Source: Acanthopleura granulata (lineage: Eukaryota; Mollusca; Polyplacophora; Chitonida; Chitonidae). From it: a DNA stretch of 64,000 bases. The notes beneath the pieces are model-generated. The model saw only the letters and a program-made list of their open reading frames with translations, ran no database searches and was not told where the DNA came from. Positions 29,622-42,175 of the stretch are shown piece by piece. The stretch is taken from the NCBI GenBank assembly GCA_016165875.1, contig JABBOT010000080.1:6988759-7052758 (forward strand). Reading direction: 5' to 3'. Positions within the stretch are counted from its first letter, which is position 1; each line of letters opens with the position of its first letter. Made by a program: the position numbers and the translations under genes.

Positions 29622-32600
29622 GGAGAGAAACTTACCAAATGTTGGCGGTTTACCCCAATAATTGAAATCAATAAGACCTTATGCAAAAGCTTGCACTCTC
29701 AACCTCCACCATTCCAACATCTACCCCCCCCACCCCACCCCACCCCCAAAAAGATATATTAGAATAAGAGTAAATCTGCTGCCCTTATTACCCGATCCAT
29801 GCCAGTTGCACAGGTACGCATCATATCCTAACTATGTACACTTGCCATACAAGTGCAATGTAACAGCATGAACAAATACTCTAAATCTAAAACTGCACCT
29901 ACTTGCTGACAATCCTCACATACCTCTCAAAAGTCAATCTGTGACCACGGCTGTTATAAAGGGTAGTACAGACACAGGGGAGCGGCTCAGAAAGTCTCCC
30001 AAACTCAGCCGATCACTAACGCTCAAAGCTCCACCGAATGCATTGGGCTCATTTTTTGGAGGCTACCCCCCATCTCTCCAGAACCGAGTTCCACATGTGC
30101 TTACCAAGTGCCAACTAAAAGTCCGGGCAATGCAGCAAAAGGCGCTGGCAAATATGACTAACCGTTCAGTCTGGAATCCTGTATTTTTCGCACATTGCTA
30201 GCACGACCAATCTTTAATTTCGGGTGTTCTCCAAGAGCTAGTCTGGATCCAAGATAGGGTGCTTATGGCACAGGCACCATGTGTAAAAATAACTCCAGGC
30301 ATACAGAGGCCAGAAGGAAACGCTACAAGCCACGTACTGGCTCCAACAGAAAGCCAGCATTGTGCAGACAGAAAAAATCCGACTGGAGTCAAAGACTTTG
30401 CCTTCAGAGCACGCCTAAACGTTTTTGTGGCAACGGATCAACCCCCAAAAGTGTGCTGCCTGCCAACCAATGAATGCCAGTCCAGCTTAGGCACTTCTGG
30501 AAGTAGATCAGGCCTAAAGTCAGAGTGTCTGTGATGGAATTCTGTGGCCAGCAGACCCGCAGAACATCTCAAATTTCACCATCGCCAAACAGAGATGGAT
30601 TAGTAACACATTCGGCTAAAAGAGAGAGCAGGAAAAACTGAGCTTGTCTGTAATGGAAATGCCACCAGGAATTGGGACTTTCCAACATCCTGTTCTCATT
30701 TTCTGAAAATCTCTTGTAACCCAGGCAACAGCTATTCCAGAAATTAACATTTACTATCCTTAAGAAACTCCCTCGAAAAACTTTTCAGACACATTTTCTT
30801 CATTTATATACAAAAATAAAGACCCACATTTCTTGACTGCATAAAATAAATAAAAATCAACCAACAGCTGGTAACTTAAATGCACTGCATGTACACATAA
30901 AAGGCTATTAACATATTCCAAACAGTAAATGTTTGTCCCTACATGTACATATTTAGTCCTCTCATTTATTAATTCGGAATCCAATTTTTCAAATCAAGAA
31001 TACATCAGTTTAAAGCTTTAGATTTAACCACTAGCTCTAGCCTAATACCTGATCAACCATGGCATTATAGTAAATCAACATTTGAGCCTTCGTCCTCACT
31101 GGTCAATTTTGTACATTAAAGGTGGGGTACACCTGAATGACTAACAGGAACCCACTGTCCATTAGCAAAGTTATTGGCCAACTTTCCCACTTGTGATGTC
31201 CTTGCAGATGTGCACGCCAATACTGATGGAAGACAAGTGGTCTTCAATGGATCTTCAAGACGATGCCAGACCAAATATATATATATGGCGGTACATAAAG
31301 CTTCAAAAACCTTTTTTTATTTTTGCGACTTTGAACAACAGAGATATTGTAGTTCCTTGCGACTTTTAACACTCACAATGAGAAAATTGAATCCGTCGCC
31401 ATGTTATGAATTTTAACCAATCAGGTGTGAGTTATTCCTATAACCTGGAAAACGCACCTGTTTTGGGTTTTGCAATATGTACACTCAACACAACTGACAC
31501 CATATCATATTTCTAGTTTCTCTAACAAGCCCAATCCTATGCAAGAATTTCTGATTAAGAATTTATTTAAAAAAAAAAACAAGCACATGACGACAAAATG
31601 ACAGTGGCCATTTAATTAGCTCTGTTTCCACTTTTCCTTCAGACTAGCTACAGCATAAGTTTATATTCTTTGTTGCCTTTTCTTTCAAGACTGAGCAATC
31701 GGGCACATGAGCGCTGTTGATCACTTTACACTGTGACCAAGGCCCTCACAAACAGAGACAGCCAACATTTACCGGTAACTGTGCATGATGAACAAAGTCA
31801 CCTGGTATCACTCCCAAGACCAAAGCGCCATTAATCCTTGTGTGGAGAGAATCATAAATCCCAAAGCCCTTTAACTGACATCTTGGTAACAGGCATCCAA
31901 CAGTCCTGGCATAAATCAAAACTGCACATTTGTTCCACGTTACTTTGTAGCCGCCGTACCCATAAGTGTCATATACATATAGATATGAATTCAAACTACT
32001 AGGACAAGCAATCAATGCCGACAGCCGTGATACAGCTATAGCATAAGTCTAATGGAACGAATAGTGTACATGTACAAATAAAAGACACAGTGATGTTGAT
32101 AAACTTTGTGAATTTTCCCTAAAAGTAAAACACAATTTTAACCCCTATCACTGTGTCATTTTTAATAATTTCATCTCTGACAATTTCTATGTACATCTAT
32201 TATACCCATGTTTAGAGTGTTCATTAGAGTACGATTTGAGCTGTTTTACTTTAATTTCAATTCTAGCAATTTCTAAGCTATAATACTCAGATTTAGAGTA
32301 CTGATTCAATATTTCGCAACTAAAGAGTCAGATGTGTACGATGAATTTAAACCCCAAACCATTTCAGTATTATCAGCATTATGGTCCTTGAGACTTTCAC
32401 TTTCTGGGTATGAAAGATCCTAGTGCTTTAAATCACATGGGCCGAGTCCACTTCGAGTTCAGAGCCAACGACTTCAGAATCAGGCTGACAGCAATTAGAA
32501 GCCATGTCGAAGTTTTGACCATACGTGTACTTTCACTATTAATGAAATCTTCAGCTCAAGGCTTTAAGACCAATGTATACATGGCTGCACAAGAAACCAG

Positions 32601-35600
32601 GAAGAAAAAAAGCCTAAATACCAAAGAATAAAACACAGCGGACTCATGGACTCAAAATAAACTTGTGCTTGTAATACCAGGAAGTAATAAGTCAGTAAAT
32701 GCTAACCAATATAAATGTGGGTATTGAAACAAGGAAAATGAACGGATGAAAAAAAATGCAATATACCCCATCATACAGGAGTGCATCCATAACAACTTTC
32801 CTCAGCAGAGAATCTGAATGCATACATTAGTTTTGCTTTATTCTTTCACACAATATTTATAAACCATATTCTTTGTTCACCAGAGTACTTAATGTTACCT
32901 ATACTATCTATATGATGTCATGAATAATAATAAAAAAAAATGTTCAGGTTATAGATATATAACTACATTGTACATATACATGTATCTAAATAATCTTTCA
33001 TGAGCCATACGCCATAATGAAGATGTTTTAAGGCATAAACTGATAAAATTATCAAGACTAAATAATGAACAATTATTGGCGACATTTCAGCCATGTCATG
33101 GTGAGAAGATGTCTATACCAGGAAGCAGTGAATGGTTTTCAATATGATCTTGTGAATACTCAAAAGCAAACACAACCAAGACAAACATTTTTTCAAAAGC
33201 AGTTAAAAGGACTAAAGTTCATCTAAAAATAGACAACTACCATATTTACATATATCTATAATCCGGAAAACCAAATTATCAAGCGAATGGTCAACTGTTA
33301 ACATTATGTATACGCCATTTGTATGTGTACATGTGAAAAGTTTTATTAGAAGGAGTCTAAGAATCTATGACATACTTTATACAACTTAAAATTACCACCA
33401 TGACTCAATTACTTATGATGATGAGACTTCCACTGATGTTAGAAAGATGTTTGGACGTTTGCTGGGCAGGTTGAATGAGATCTCAGCATCAAAACTAATA
33501 TTTTACATTGTTAGGATAAATTATTTAGGCAAACACAGTAAAAAAGAAAAACACACAAAAGGGAAGGCAAAAACAAACCAATAACATTTAATGATAACAA
33601 AATACTCCTTGAGAAAATATCTTGCGAAAGTAGAGCACATCGTTACAATACCCTAAAGAATCCACCAACGAATACTGAAAACACAGCAAATGTGGGTACT
33701 CCATGTACATGTGCAGGTGTCAGAGTAACACATAAACAACTGGAACCCAGAGAGGTTGAATCACAGCTAGATGTCCATGTATATATATACTTGTCCCAGT
33801 CAAATTATGCAACAGACTTCATACTGGCATTGTATGTCTTCATCCTACTAAAGCATACACAGACTATATATTACATTGGCACCATTGTCAGCATGTCATT
33901 CAAAATAATGACAAGTGCAAAGCCCAAACAAACACAACCATTCAACAGGATTCTTCAGCCCGGCTATGTTTTCAAATGACAGAAATTTGTTTTGAAAACT
34001 ATTCCAACACGTACCTTCAAACAAGCCATCCTGTGCATGCGAATATTAGACCAGGGTGATGGAGCTGTGATGCCGAATCTCTGCGACCTGTGGAGCCTCT
34101 CAATCACCTCTTGAACGCGCAACAGGTTTCTGCACGGCTCTCCCAATCCACCTATCGTGTTGTATCGACATATGCATGTCGAGAGCCAGCTTAATAACCC
34201 TTGATCGGTCTTTTTATTGATTCAGTTTATCTTCCAGACCTAGACCCCTCAAATGTCCCTCACCAACTTTAGATTTATTAACATTCCAAATACATGTACT
34301 GATGTACATTGTGCCCGTCACCTTTCTTTTTTTTTTTCATTCCGCTTTCCAATTTGCCAGCCACAGACTTTGCTATCATTTATTTTCAGTCCAGGAAAGA
34401 GCAATTCCAGTTTGTGAGACCAGTTTTCCCCCTTCCAGTTTAAGTGGCCTCCAGTTAATCTAATGCTGTGTACATATGAACTTTATAACATCTAGGAGGG
34501 GGGGTAGAGACACAGGATGTTCGGGTACAATTTCCTGGCCGATCTAGCCCACCATTTCCATTGGGTGACAGACAGAGGTCCTGTCTTGTAGGCAGGCGAC
34601 CGTGTGTTGACTACGTGGCAAGTGTAAACACAATTGATTGTCCCCTGCCACTCCACTGTACAGCCAAGGGGGAGGTTATACCACTATCCACTCTCAGGCA
34701 GATATATCTGGGGGCCCCAACACTTGGCGGGAAGCAGGGATGGAATCAATCCTGAAGTAGTAACAACTGCCTTAAAAGCAGTCACAGAGTCACCCAGGGA
34801 ATTAGCCATGTGTAACTGTACGAGGGACATGCTCACTGTGACAAGCTGGCATCATTCCCTGCTCCATGCAACATGTGGCCTTTTCTCAGCCTTGGGGTTG
34901 TTCCCCTGTTCCTATGCTCTTATTAACAGTCTTCCTCTGTTATAACTGTTCATCTCCTGGACCTGCATCAATACCTCCTTTCCTCCACCCCCCCCCCCAC
35001 CCCCTCACCAAACCAAAGACAGCCAGACCCTTAAGCCTGATCTATTCACTAAGACATCGCGACCTGACATATGCATGACTGATACCTTGTCAAATGGATT
35101 ATATCGACGGAGGAATTAACTTAGGAACCTTGACAGGCTGTAAATATTTTAAGAAAGTAAAACCAACTGTTAGCACGAGCTGATCACGGAAAAAGTGACA
35201 ACTGGGTCATGTGTATCAAAGAAAATGATCAGTTAATGGTACGTACATGAGTTATTATTTTATTTTTTAAAATATCTTGTTATAAATGTGTACTTTCGCA
35301 ACCAACAGAACACGTGAAAGACACATAAATCCCATAAACCAGTGCTGACTTATTTAAAAGTCCCATAAGAAAACATTAACACAGTCACACCACTATTTCT
35401 CAATCTTGTTGCAGCATTGTAGATTTTGAGGTCCAAGTCTAAAAATTAAAATGATGGAACTACTAGTCTGAACAAAATGCATGTGATTTAAAATTATGGG
35501 AATTGCAAAATGATTGGGAAATTGTCACCGACAGGTAGTTTCCAGGTACATGTAGGTCAAACACATTAATGGTATGCACAAGAACTTTCAACTACATGAA

Positions 35601-36970
35601 CAAGTTCGTCTTCAAGAAATAATTACCTAACATAAAAAAATCCTGAAAAATCCAACAATAGTTTACAATGGAATAAAAATCCAACGAAGGTCCTTCATCA
35701 CTGTATAACACTCAGTATCTTGACATAATCTAAAGTAGTAATTATTTTCTGGGGACTCGATAAGTAAATTTGAACAGATGGTGAAGTTCCTGCAACGGCT
35801 GTTCGATACACCCTGCATCTCAATAGGCCATGTATGTACATTTAAGGGAAGAATTCCAATGTAAAGCAACAGAGGTTCATGGCATCCTCCATCTGCCAAT
35901 GTACAGTCAAAGAGGACATGCAGTATTCTTTGGCATGTACTGCAGCATGGAATTTATTCTTTACATTTGACCAAAATTGATTTCACTTTTTCTTTATCAC
36001 ACTGATATATACACTGATTTCATTCATTACATATTTGAGTATCATCTAAGTTAGGCTTTTAAGGACAGAAGGTAAAATTGATTTTATTTTTTTGTTTATA
36101 TTCTCTCCCAATTTGATGGAAGTGCATCGAACTCCTTCCTTTGGTAATGAAGTATGTGTATCAGCCATACTGCTTTGCAATAAGACTAATAATTTTATCC
36201 ATCAATTGCATTATACTGTCTATTAATAGGTTTGATATTTCTTTACAGCTGATGTCTACAAGAGCAGCAACACTCTACTCAGTTTGTTTGCTTTTGAGTT
36301 TTTATTAAATTCAACATAATTCCTGCCATGTCGATTTGGTGTCCTCTACCATCTAGGACAGCGTCAATTCCACCATCTTAGACAATGTCACCTTCAGACT
36401 GTACTGGATAGTCTAAATCTTGGCATATTCATGCTGAAGCTCTTTCACTGAAGAAACATGTCAAGACACCAGAAGTGACACCCAACCACAATAAACTGAC
36501 ACCTTGGCTGACAAGAACTTGAGCATTATTACCTTACCAACAAAATATAAAACCAACTTGCAAGGCTTGAATTCTACTCTGCATTTATAGCCCTTTCACG
36601 AACCATTTAACATCTGAAAGCCCACAAAGCAGCAGAAACCACAAATGATGTGACAATGTATCTTGAAGTCCTTTCTAATCCTTCTAGTCATTGCACAACA
36701 ATGATCACACAGTGTAAGAAAAGCAAAGAGCAAGCAAGATTACCAAAGTGACAATATGTACATCAAACAGATAAAATAAAAAAGGCAATAATAGCAATAT
36801 ATGGGCTAGGGGAGTGGCAAAAGTGAAAACATCATGGATATCTAAATTATTCCCCAAACTGAAGTGATGTGTTTAAGAAAAAATTTTGTTCAAGATATTC
36901 ACTGAAAACCAATCAAGAATTCCCAAAAGTATACATGTATGTGTACACTACCGCCAAGTGGGGGGGGCGG
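29622..36970. other. Non-coding stretch, one weak exon candidate listed separately
   Basis: No recognised gene. C-rich low-complexity tracts lie at about 29,722-29,752 and 34,985-35,003, and a G tract near 34,497-34,504. The intervals 29,940-30,550 and 34,540-34,990 are relatively GC-rich but hold no identifiable exon. The rest is AT-rich, intron-like sequence. Confidence 0.5.
34015..34190 (-). other. Candidate internal exon, unidentified
   Basis: On the minus strand an open frame without an in-frame ATG at its beginning runs about 60 codons. It ends ...HRMACLK exactly at a good donor (TTGAAG then GTACGT), phase 0. The encoded block has balanced charged and hydrophobic residues (for example EVIERLHRSQRFGI), unlike most neighbouring frames. 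Against it, no convincing pyrimidine-tract acceptor is visible upstream and I recognise no protein family. If real it would be an exon of the leftward gene that may begin near 40 kb. Confidence 0.2.
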
Positions 36971-37225
36971 GGGGGCCTCCGTGGTTCGGTCGGTCATTAA
37001 CGCAGCGCACTGACCTGATGTCTCCAACCAATGCGGTCACTGTGAGTTCAAGACCAGCTCATGCTGGCTTTCTCTCCGGCCGTACGTGGGAAGGTCTGCC
37101 AACAACCTGCGGATGGTCGTGGGTTTCCCCCAGGCTCTGCCCGGTTTCCTCCCACCATAATGCTGGCCACCGTCATATAAGTGAAATATTCTTGAGTACG
37201 GCGTAAAACACCAATCAAATAAATA
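36971..37225 (+). mobile_element. SINE-A copy 3, near full length
   Basis: Plus-strand copy. It starts at the tRNA-like head (GGGCCTCCGTGG, then TTCGGTCGGTCATTAACG), has a B-box-like GTGAGTTCAAGACC, the core with TGGGTTTCCCCCAGGCTCTG, and the conserved tail to ACACCAATCAAATAAATA. It is directly preceded by a run of G residues. This is the clearest plus-orientation copy for reading the element 5' to 3'. Confidence 0.9.
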
Positions 37226-40059
37226 CTGCTAAGGGCATGAGTGGACTTTTGCAATGTAACATATATTTTTATCTATACACACAAATTCTTCAATGACTGG
37301 ATCACCTTCTACAAAACTATAATTTCAAAAGTTCTCACAATCATATTAGAAACACGAAATGTGAAGGAAAACGGTATCATTGCAGACGGAACTGTTACCT
37401 TAGCCAGAACAAATGCACAGCCAATTCATCAATGAAAACATCACAGAGCAAAGGTAAATTTACATTATGGAGTCACACATTCCTTTTTTTCCAAACACAC
37501 TTCTTATAAGATTGCACGCACACCAATATACAAATGGCTGCTTGAGAATGGTTTTCCTTATTATTTGAAAGTAATATGCAACTTCACAATTCCAGAATGA
37601 GGAGTGGACAGAAAATGCAGTTGGTGTTCGAACATTTGGTAACCTGAGTGTGGAGTTGGGAGTAAATGCTACCAAATGAATAGAGATCTCATGAACTGCA
37701 TTCATATGTTGCAAAAAAGCCTTTAAAACTCAATGGCTGGACATCTTTATGCACATACATGGTAGTAGTGGGTCTGAAATTAAAAGTGCATGAGTGCACA
37801 CATGCACCTACCCAAAATGTTTATCTGTCCAGCTATTCTGTAAATCTGAGTGCACCTGCGTCCCAAAAATACTTATTCTAATTTAACACCTATATAGAAT
37901 GTTCCTTGCTGATCAACCTTCATGTAACTGTTGCATGCAGCATTTATCATGAATGAATGAATGATTATGGCTTAAAGCGACTTCGGCAGTAGTGCATCTA
38001 TATTGTGGAAGAACACGTTTGAACCAGGCAACACAACCTATGTGCAGATATTTCAAAGTGCCAAATAACGGCTAATTCAGTATGTGTACCTGTTAACCAT
38101 GGGTGCTATATACCTCGTGACATTTTGAAGAGGTTTGATGACTGGACGCTAAATATGTCCAACCAAATTTGGGTCTTTCTTTATTTTCTCACTTACTCTT
38201 TCACACAAAGGCCAGACCATTGACATGGGTGTTTCCTCAAAATTCAATGGATGCAGCCCTTCTTGCCAAAAAAGAGGCAACCCTAGACTAACATGAATTA
38301 CTCCACTGAGAAATTTTCAATAGAATATTGAGCGTGGTACGCCTGAATGATGCCTTGTAAACCACAGTGGCTGTGCCATTCCCTGGAGCTGTTCAAAATG
38401 TGTACAGGTGCTCCTTGCCTGTTGGAGAACTAAGGAGCCAGCTGGCTGGGAGGATTGCCATTATATGGCCATGGCCATCCAACCATGGCCTGGATAGAGA
38501 ATCTGGCTTAACTTCCATGTTTAAGCCAGGCTGTGGAACTCAGCAAACATACTCGGTACTAGAGCAGCACCCCACTCCTCAACAGGTATCAAAACTCAGG
38601 TGCTCTGTAGCTGCTAGACTGTGACCCCTGTACAAAGCTAACATTTTACAGTGCCAGCCCGAGATGATCATCGAGCTGAGCTGTGGACCTTGTTCTGGGG
38701 GCTAGGATTTACCTCTCCACACAAAATGGGTTGCCCAGTTGACATTCAAAAGGTCTGATAAGGCTGGCTGTGTGCAAAGCCATGTAGGGAGGCACACTGA
38801 TAATGGCCCCAATTTAACTGAGCAACCAAACTGCCAGGCCTGGGGGGGCTACCGCATAAACCGGGTACAGCTTTGCCAATGTAGTTTTAGGTCTAGTAAA
38901 ACTTCCAAACTCCTGCACTGCACTGCCTGCCAGCCTTATCAGTTGCTGACGGGAAACTTCCCTTGCTGTTTTTTGATTCACATTATACATTCTGTGAAAA
39001 AGTGGTTTGGCAATTATGCCACAATTTCATGTACATACATGTATCAAAAAGGTTGGTTCACTAGTTCAACAGATTGACCTACATGTGTAGAAATATACAT
39101 GCCCAATATAAGTTAAAAGACTTACAGAGCCAAATTAAAAGTTTTATCAATAGTACTTTATTTCACAGAGATCTGCAATAATGGAGTAAATGTTTAACAC
39201 ACATAAAGTTATTTGTTAAGCAGAAATGCTGAAAATGAAAGGCAACTGAAAATGGAATTACATGTATTTCACACCACGACGCTGGATGGGGAAGATTTAA
39301 TCTGCAAAGAAAGTGCTTTATTCTAAAATTTCCAAAGTAGACAATAAGTTAACCAAGAAATCTTTTATACAAAGAAAAAAATTGATGTGCAACTAACATA
39401 GGACAATAGTTATGAGAAATTCCACAGCAACTGATATTTAACTGATTTTCTCTAAAAAGTAATAAAGAGAAGAAATAAAAGAAAGTTAAGATGTGCTGGT
39501 TACCATCCCCAGCCTATCTTGATGGCAACAACGCTTTCGCAGTAGAGATCTAAGGTATTTGTCATCAACTAATTTACTGTTAACACTGAGAGCAAGTGAT
39601 GACAAAGCCATGTATGTATATACGCATGACGTATGTAACTTCACAGATGTAGTAAAGGACTGGACGTGAATGCATAGGCTTGTGGTGCTGATGAGGCCGT
39701 GAACGAATACATTGTCCCGTGAATATGTAAATGCCGCTATTTTGGGAACTTAATAAAAGTATAGAACAGCGATGTAGAGGAGGGGAAGACTGCCTATTTA
39801 CGGAGCGTAACTGAAAGGTAGATTGCTGTGGGGCGCCGGTGGTTGGCGGCGAAATGTAGGTTACAGGGGACACGAGTGACTGCCGTCTACTTCAGTGTAA
39901 TGCGAATGGACGAGGACCGGCTGAGCCAGTATCAATGTTATACCATGTCACACACACCCTCTCTTCCAAACACACCGCTCACCGCACATCTCATACACTC
40001 GATCCAGTCGCTCCACAGTTAACTTTAGCCTCTCAACAGTAACAAAATAACTTAATGAC
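37226..40059. other. Non-coding stretch upstream of the CpG-rich block
   Basis: No recognised gene. A segment near 37,950-38,030 starting with GAATGAATGATTATGGC resembles the start of an old dispersed repeat, but too little remains to assign it. The 38,360-38,960 interval is moderately GC-rich with several GGCCATGG-type palindromes. CpG density begins to rise at about 39,790. Confidence 0.45.
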
Positions 40060-40710
40060 ACTCACTTGCCCAAATTAAAAGCTCCAGCGACTCGGAATCG
40101 TGTGTTTGCCGAAGGAATCAGTTGACAAGGACCAAAGTTTACGGCATGGCACTGGCCGCCATTTTGTCAGCGAAGAATCTCAGCGCGAGTTCACCCCCGA
40201 AACTTTTGTGCCGAGGCTTCGAGTCGAGTTTGCCGATCGGGAAAACTTGCGAGTTTCCATAACTTTGTCCCCCTGCCCAACTCGACCACTCGGCACTTAC
40301 CTGGTTTGCTGTTAAATCGGCTCACATATCGGTTTAACTTACCTTAGAATTCTTTCATTTAGGTCATGCGAGTGTGTCAGGCGAGTGTCTGTGTTGTCAT
40401 CACTCTGGGGGCGCAGGCAACTTCCTAAATTCGGCAGAGTAGATTTTCGTGTCGCGAATCTCCGCTGATAGCGATAGGTGGCGCCTCGATTCGGGGCTTC
40501 GGCTTCGCCAGCCACCATTCCTGTACACATTCCACAGTCACCGCGACCAGTTTATTCATCGGTCTTTGCGGACGCACAGTTGTATAGTCACCGCTATCTT
40601 TATCTTTCTGCTGAACACGCGTGTTTACCTAAACGCTTTGTCTTTCATCGGTACGATGCAGCCAGGCTTAGAAACACCTGTCGGCGGGCTGGGCGGACCA
40701 TTTATAGGGC
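40060..40710 (-). promoter_or_regulatory. CpG-rich promoter-like region, leftward
   Basis: CpG dinucleotides are visibly denser from about 39,790 to 40,700 than elsewhere. Signals for minus-strand transcription are a TATA-like TATAAAT at 40,700-40,706, a GC-box-like GGGCGG at 40,691-40,696, and a YY1-type GCCGCCATTTTG at 40,155-40,166, which reads AAAATGGCGGC in the transcribed direction as often seen just inside start sites. Three good minus-strand splice donors end short exon candidates at 40,343 (CTAAG then GTAAGT), 40,301 (CCAG then GTAAGT) and 40,066 (GGCAA then GTGAGT). Repeat density and apparent base skew change at this boundary. Together this suggests alternative first exons of a leftward gene. 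A rightward or bidirectional promoter cannot be excluded. Confidence 0.45.
40343..40530 (-). CDS. Putative first coding exon of a leftward gene
   Basis: Minus-strand open frame beginning MCTGMVAGEAEAP and ending ...LNERIL at a consensus donor (CTAAG then GTAAGT). The frame meets a stop immediately inside the intron, as expected if splicing is needed. A second in-frame ATG four codons on has the stronger start context (GGAATGG). With the TATA-like box at 40,700 a start site near 40,670 would leave a 5' leader of about 140 nt. The ~63 residues are hydrophilic, with no signal peptide, membrane segment or known domain. Alternatives are an untranslated first exon, or chance. No second exon was identified, so coding status is unproven. 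Confidence 0.25.
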
Positions 40711-41154
40711 CCACCATGGCGATTCCTTTGCATCTTAACCAAAACACCCGTATTCACAGCTTATTTGAGCTTGTATGCATATGGCCTCTTCAAATAATGC
40801 CTGTATCTTCGACCACAATCAAATGTTCAACGTGGAATACGTTAGACCTACATGTAGGCCTATATGTTTCAAGTTAAGCAAACGCACATGGGAATCCATG
40901 TCACGTAAGATAGTGTCTCGTGGGAAGAATATACTTTACGTATCCTGTACATAGGCCTACCATGTGACCTAAATGTGCACATCCCGACTGGAAGACAGGC
41001 TTATTTAATAGCTCGCGATGCGATATCCAAGACAACCCATTTCAACTGTTACATTGGCGAAATTGCTCGAGTAAGGCGCGAGTCTTGGCATCCTTTAATC
41101 CGAGGCTTCCAAAATAGTAAAAACCTACATATATACTGACACACATGCCGAAAG
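40711..41154. other. Non-coding spacer right of the promoter-like block
   Basis: Sequence returns to lower CpG density. It contains CCTACATGTAGGCC-type palindromes near 40,848-40,862, but no gene or known repeat. Confidence 0.45.
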
Positions 41155-41416
41155 TTTATTTATTTATTTATTTGATTGGTGTTTTACGCCGTACTCTTTC
41201 ACTTATACAACGGCGGCCACCATTATGGTGGGAGGAAACCGGGTTGAGCCTGGGGGAAACACACGACCATCCGCAGGTTGCTGGCAGTCCTTCCCACGTA
41301 CGGCCGGAGAGGAAGCCAACATGAGGTGGACATGAACTCACAGCGACCGCATTCGTGGGAGGCTTCGGGTTATTACTCTGCGCTAGAGCGCCAACCGAAT
41401 GAGCCACGGAGGCCCC
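41155..41416 (-). mobile_element. SINE-A copy 4, near full length
   Basis: Minus-strand copy with a (TTTA)n tail at its left edge and the tRNA-like head (GAGCCACGGAGGCCCC) at its right edge. Compared with other copies it lacks about eight bases of the conserved tail (GTACTCTTTCAC where others have GTACTCAAGAATATTTCAC). Otherwise it retains core and B-box regions. Confidence 0.9.
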
Positions 41417-42082
41417 AGAGTGTGCTTACAGTTGGTGAAATCTAGGCCCACATAGAGGCCTGTTCCATTTCCATTTCACGTTCCTAACTGATTTTAGCTA
41501 GTAAGACGTAAATATGTGGGGGGAAAAACAAAGTCTGTCAGGCACAGGGCTGTGTCTAGATGCATCAAAGTATATTTCAGCTTAATATTTATGTATGCAT
41601 TGATGATATGTAACTGTCGTTAATGATATGTTCTACTTCAGTAATTTAGGCGTTTCGGGTTGTTATAATGATTACACAGATACGTGTATAATACCGCAGG
41701 TATGTAGGATATATACAGTTACATATGAGATGGTTCCACGCTTTATACTGCATGCGCCATGACGCTGAATTTGCTTCCATCGTAACACGTGGTTAATTTG
41801 TGCAAGCTGCTGGGCAGTAATTATATATCGAAGGAACGACAGAGCCAACTGAATCAGTGGATGGTGATTTGGAAACATATTGTAAACCCCGGATACTGCC
41901 TTTTTAATTGGCTCTTCAATGTATGGGTGGAGCAGTAGGTGTGGTTTGATGGTTCACAGCGGCGATGTTTGTGGGAGTGGAATAGGCGGAATGACAGAGG
42001 TGCTGGGCTGCACTTGCCATGTGGTGACAAGAAGAAACCCTATACATCTGTATACAGCATAGTCATATCTTTGTCCATTTCA

Positions 42083-42175
42083 TTTTTATTTCATCGGTGT
42101 TTTATGCCGTACCCAAGAATATATTAGTTATATGACGACGGCCAGCATTATGGTGGCAGGAACCCGTGTAGAGCC
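42083..42175 (-). mobile_element. SINE-A copy 5, tail fragment
   Basis: Only the tail and adjacent core remain (GTTTTATGCCGTACCCAAGA through GGCCAGCATTATGGTGGCAG). Since it is truncated on its head side, it fits 5' truncation during retroposition or later deletion. Confidence 0.75.

Noticed and set aside
36886..37206. 106-codon frame at 37 kb and similar frames at 17.4, 29.4, 41.2, 53.4 and 61.9 kb
   Set aside because: All are translations of SINE-A copies, which is why their peptides resemble one another.
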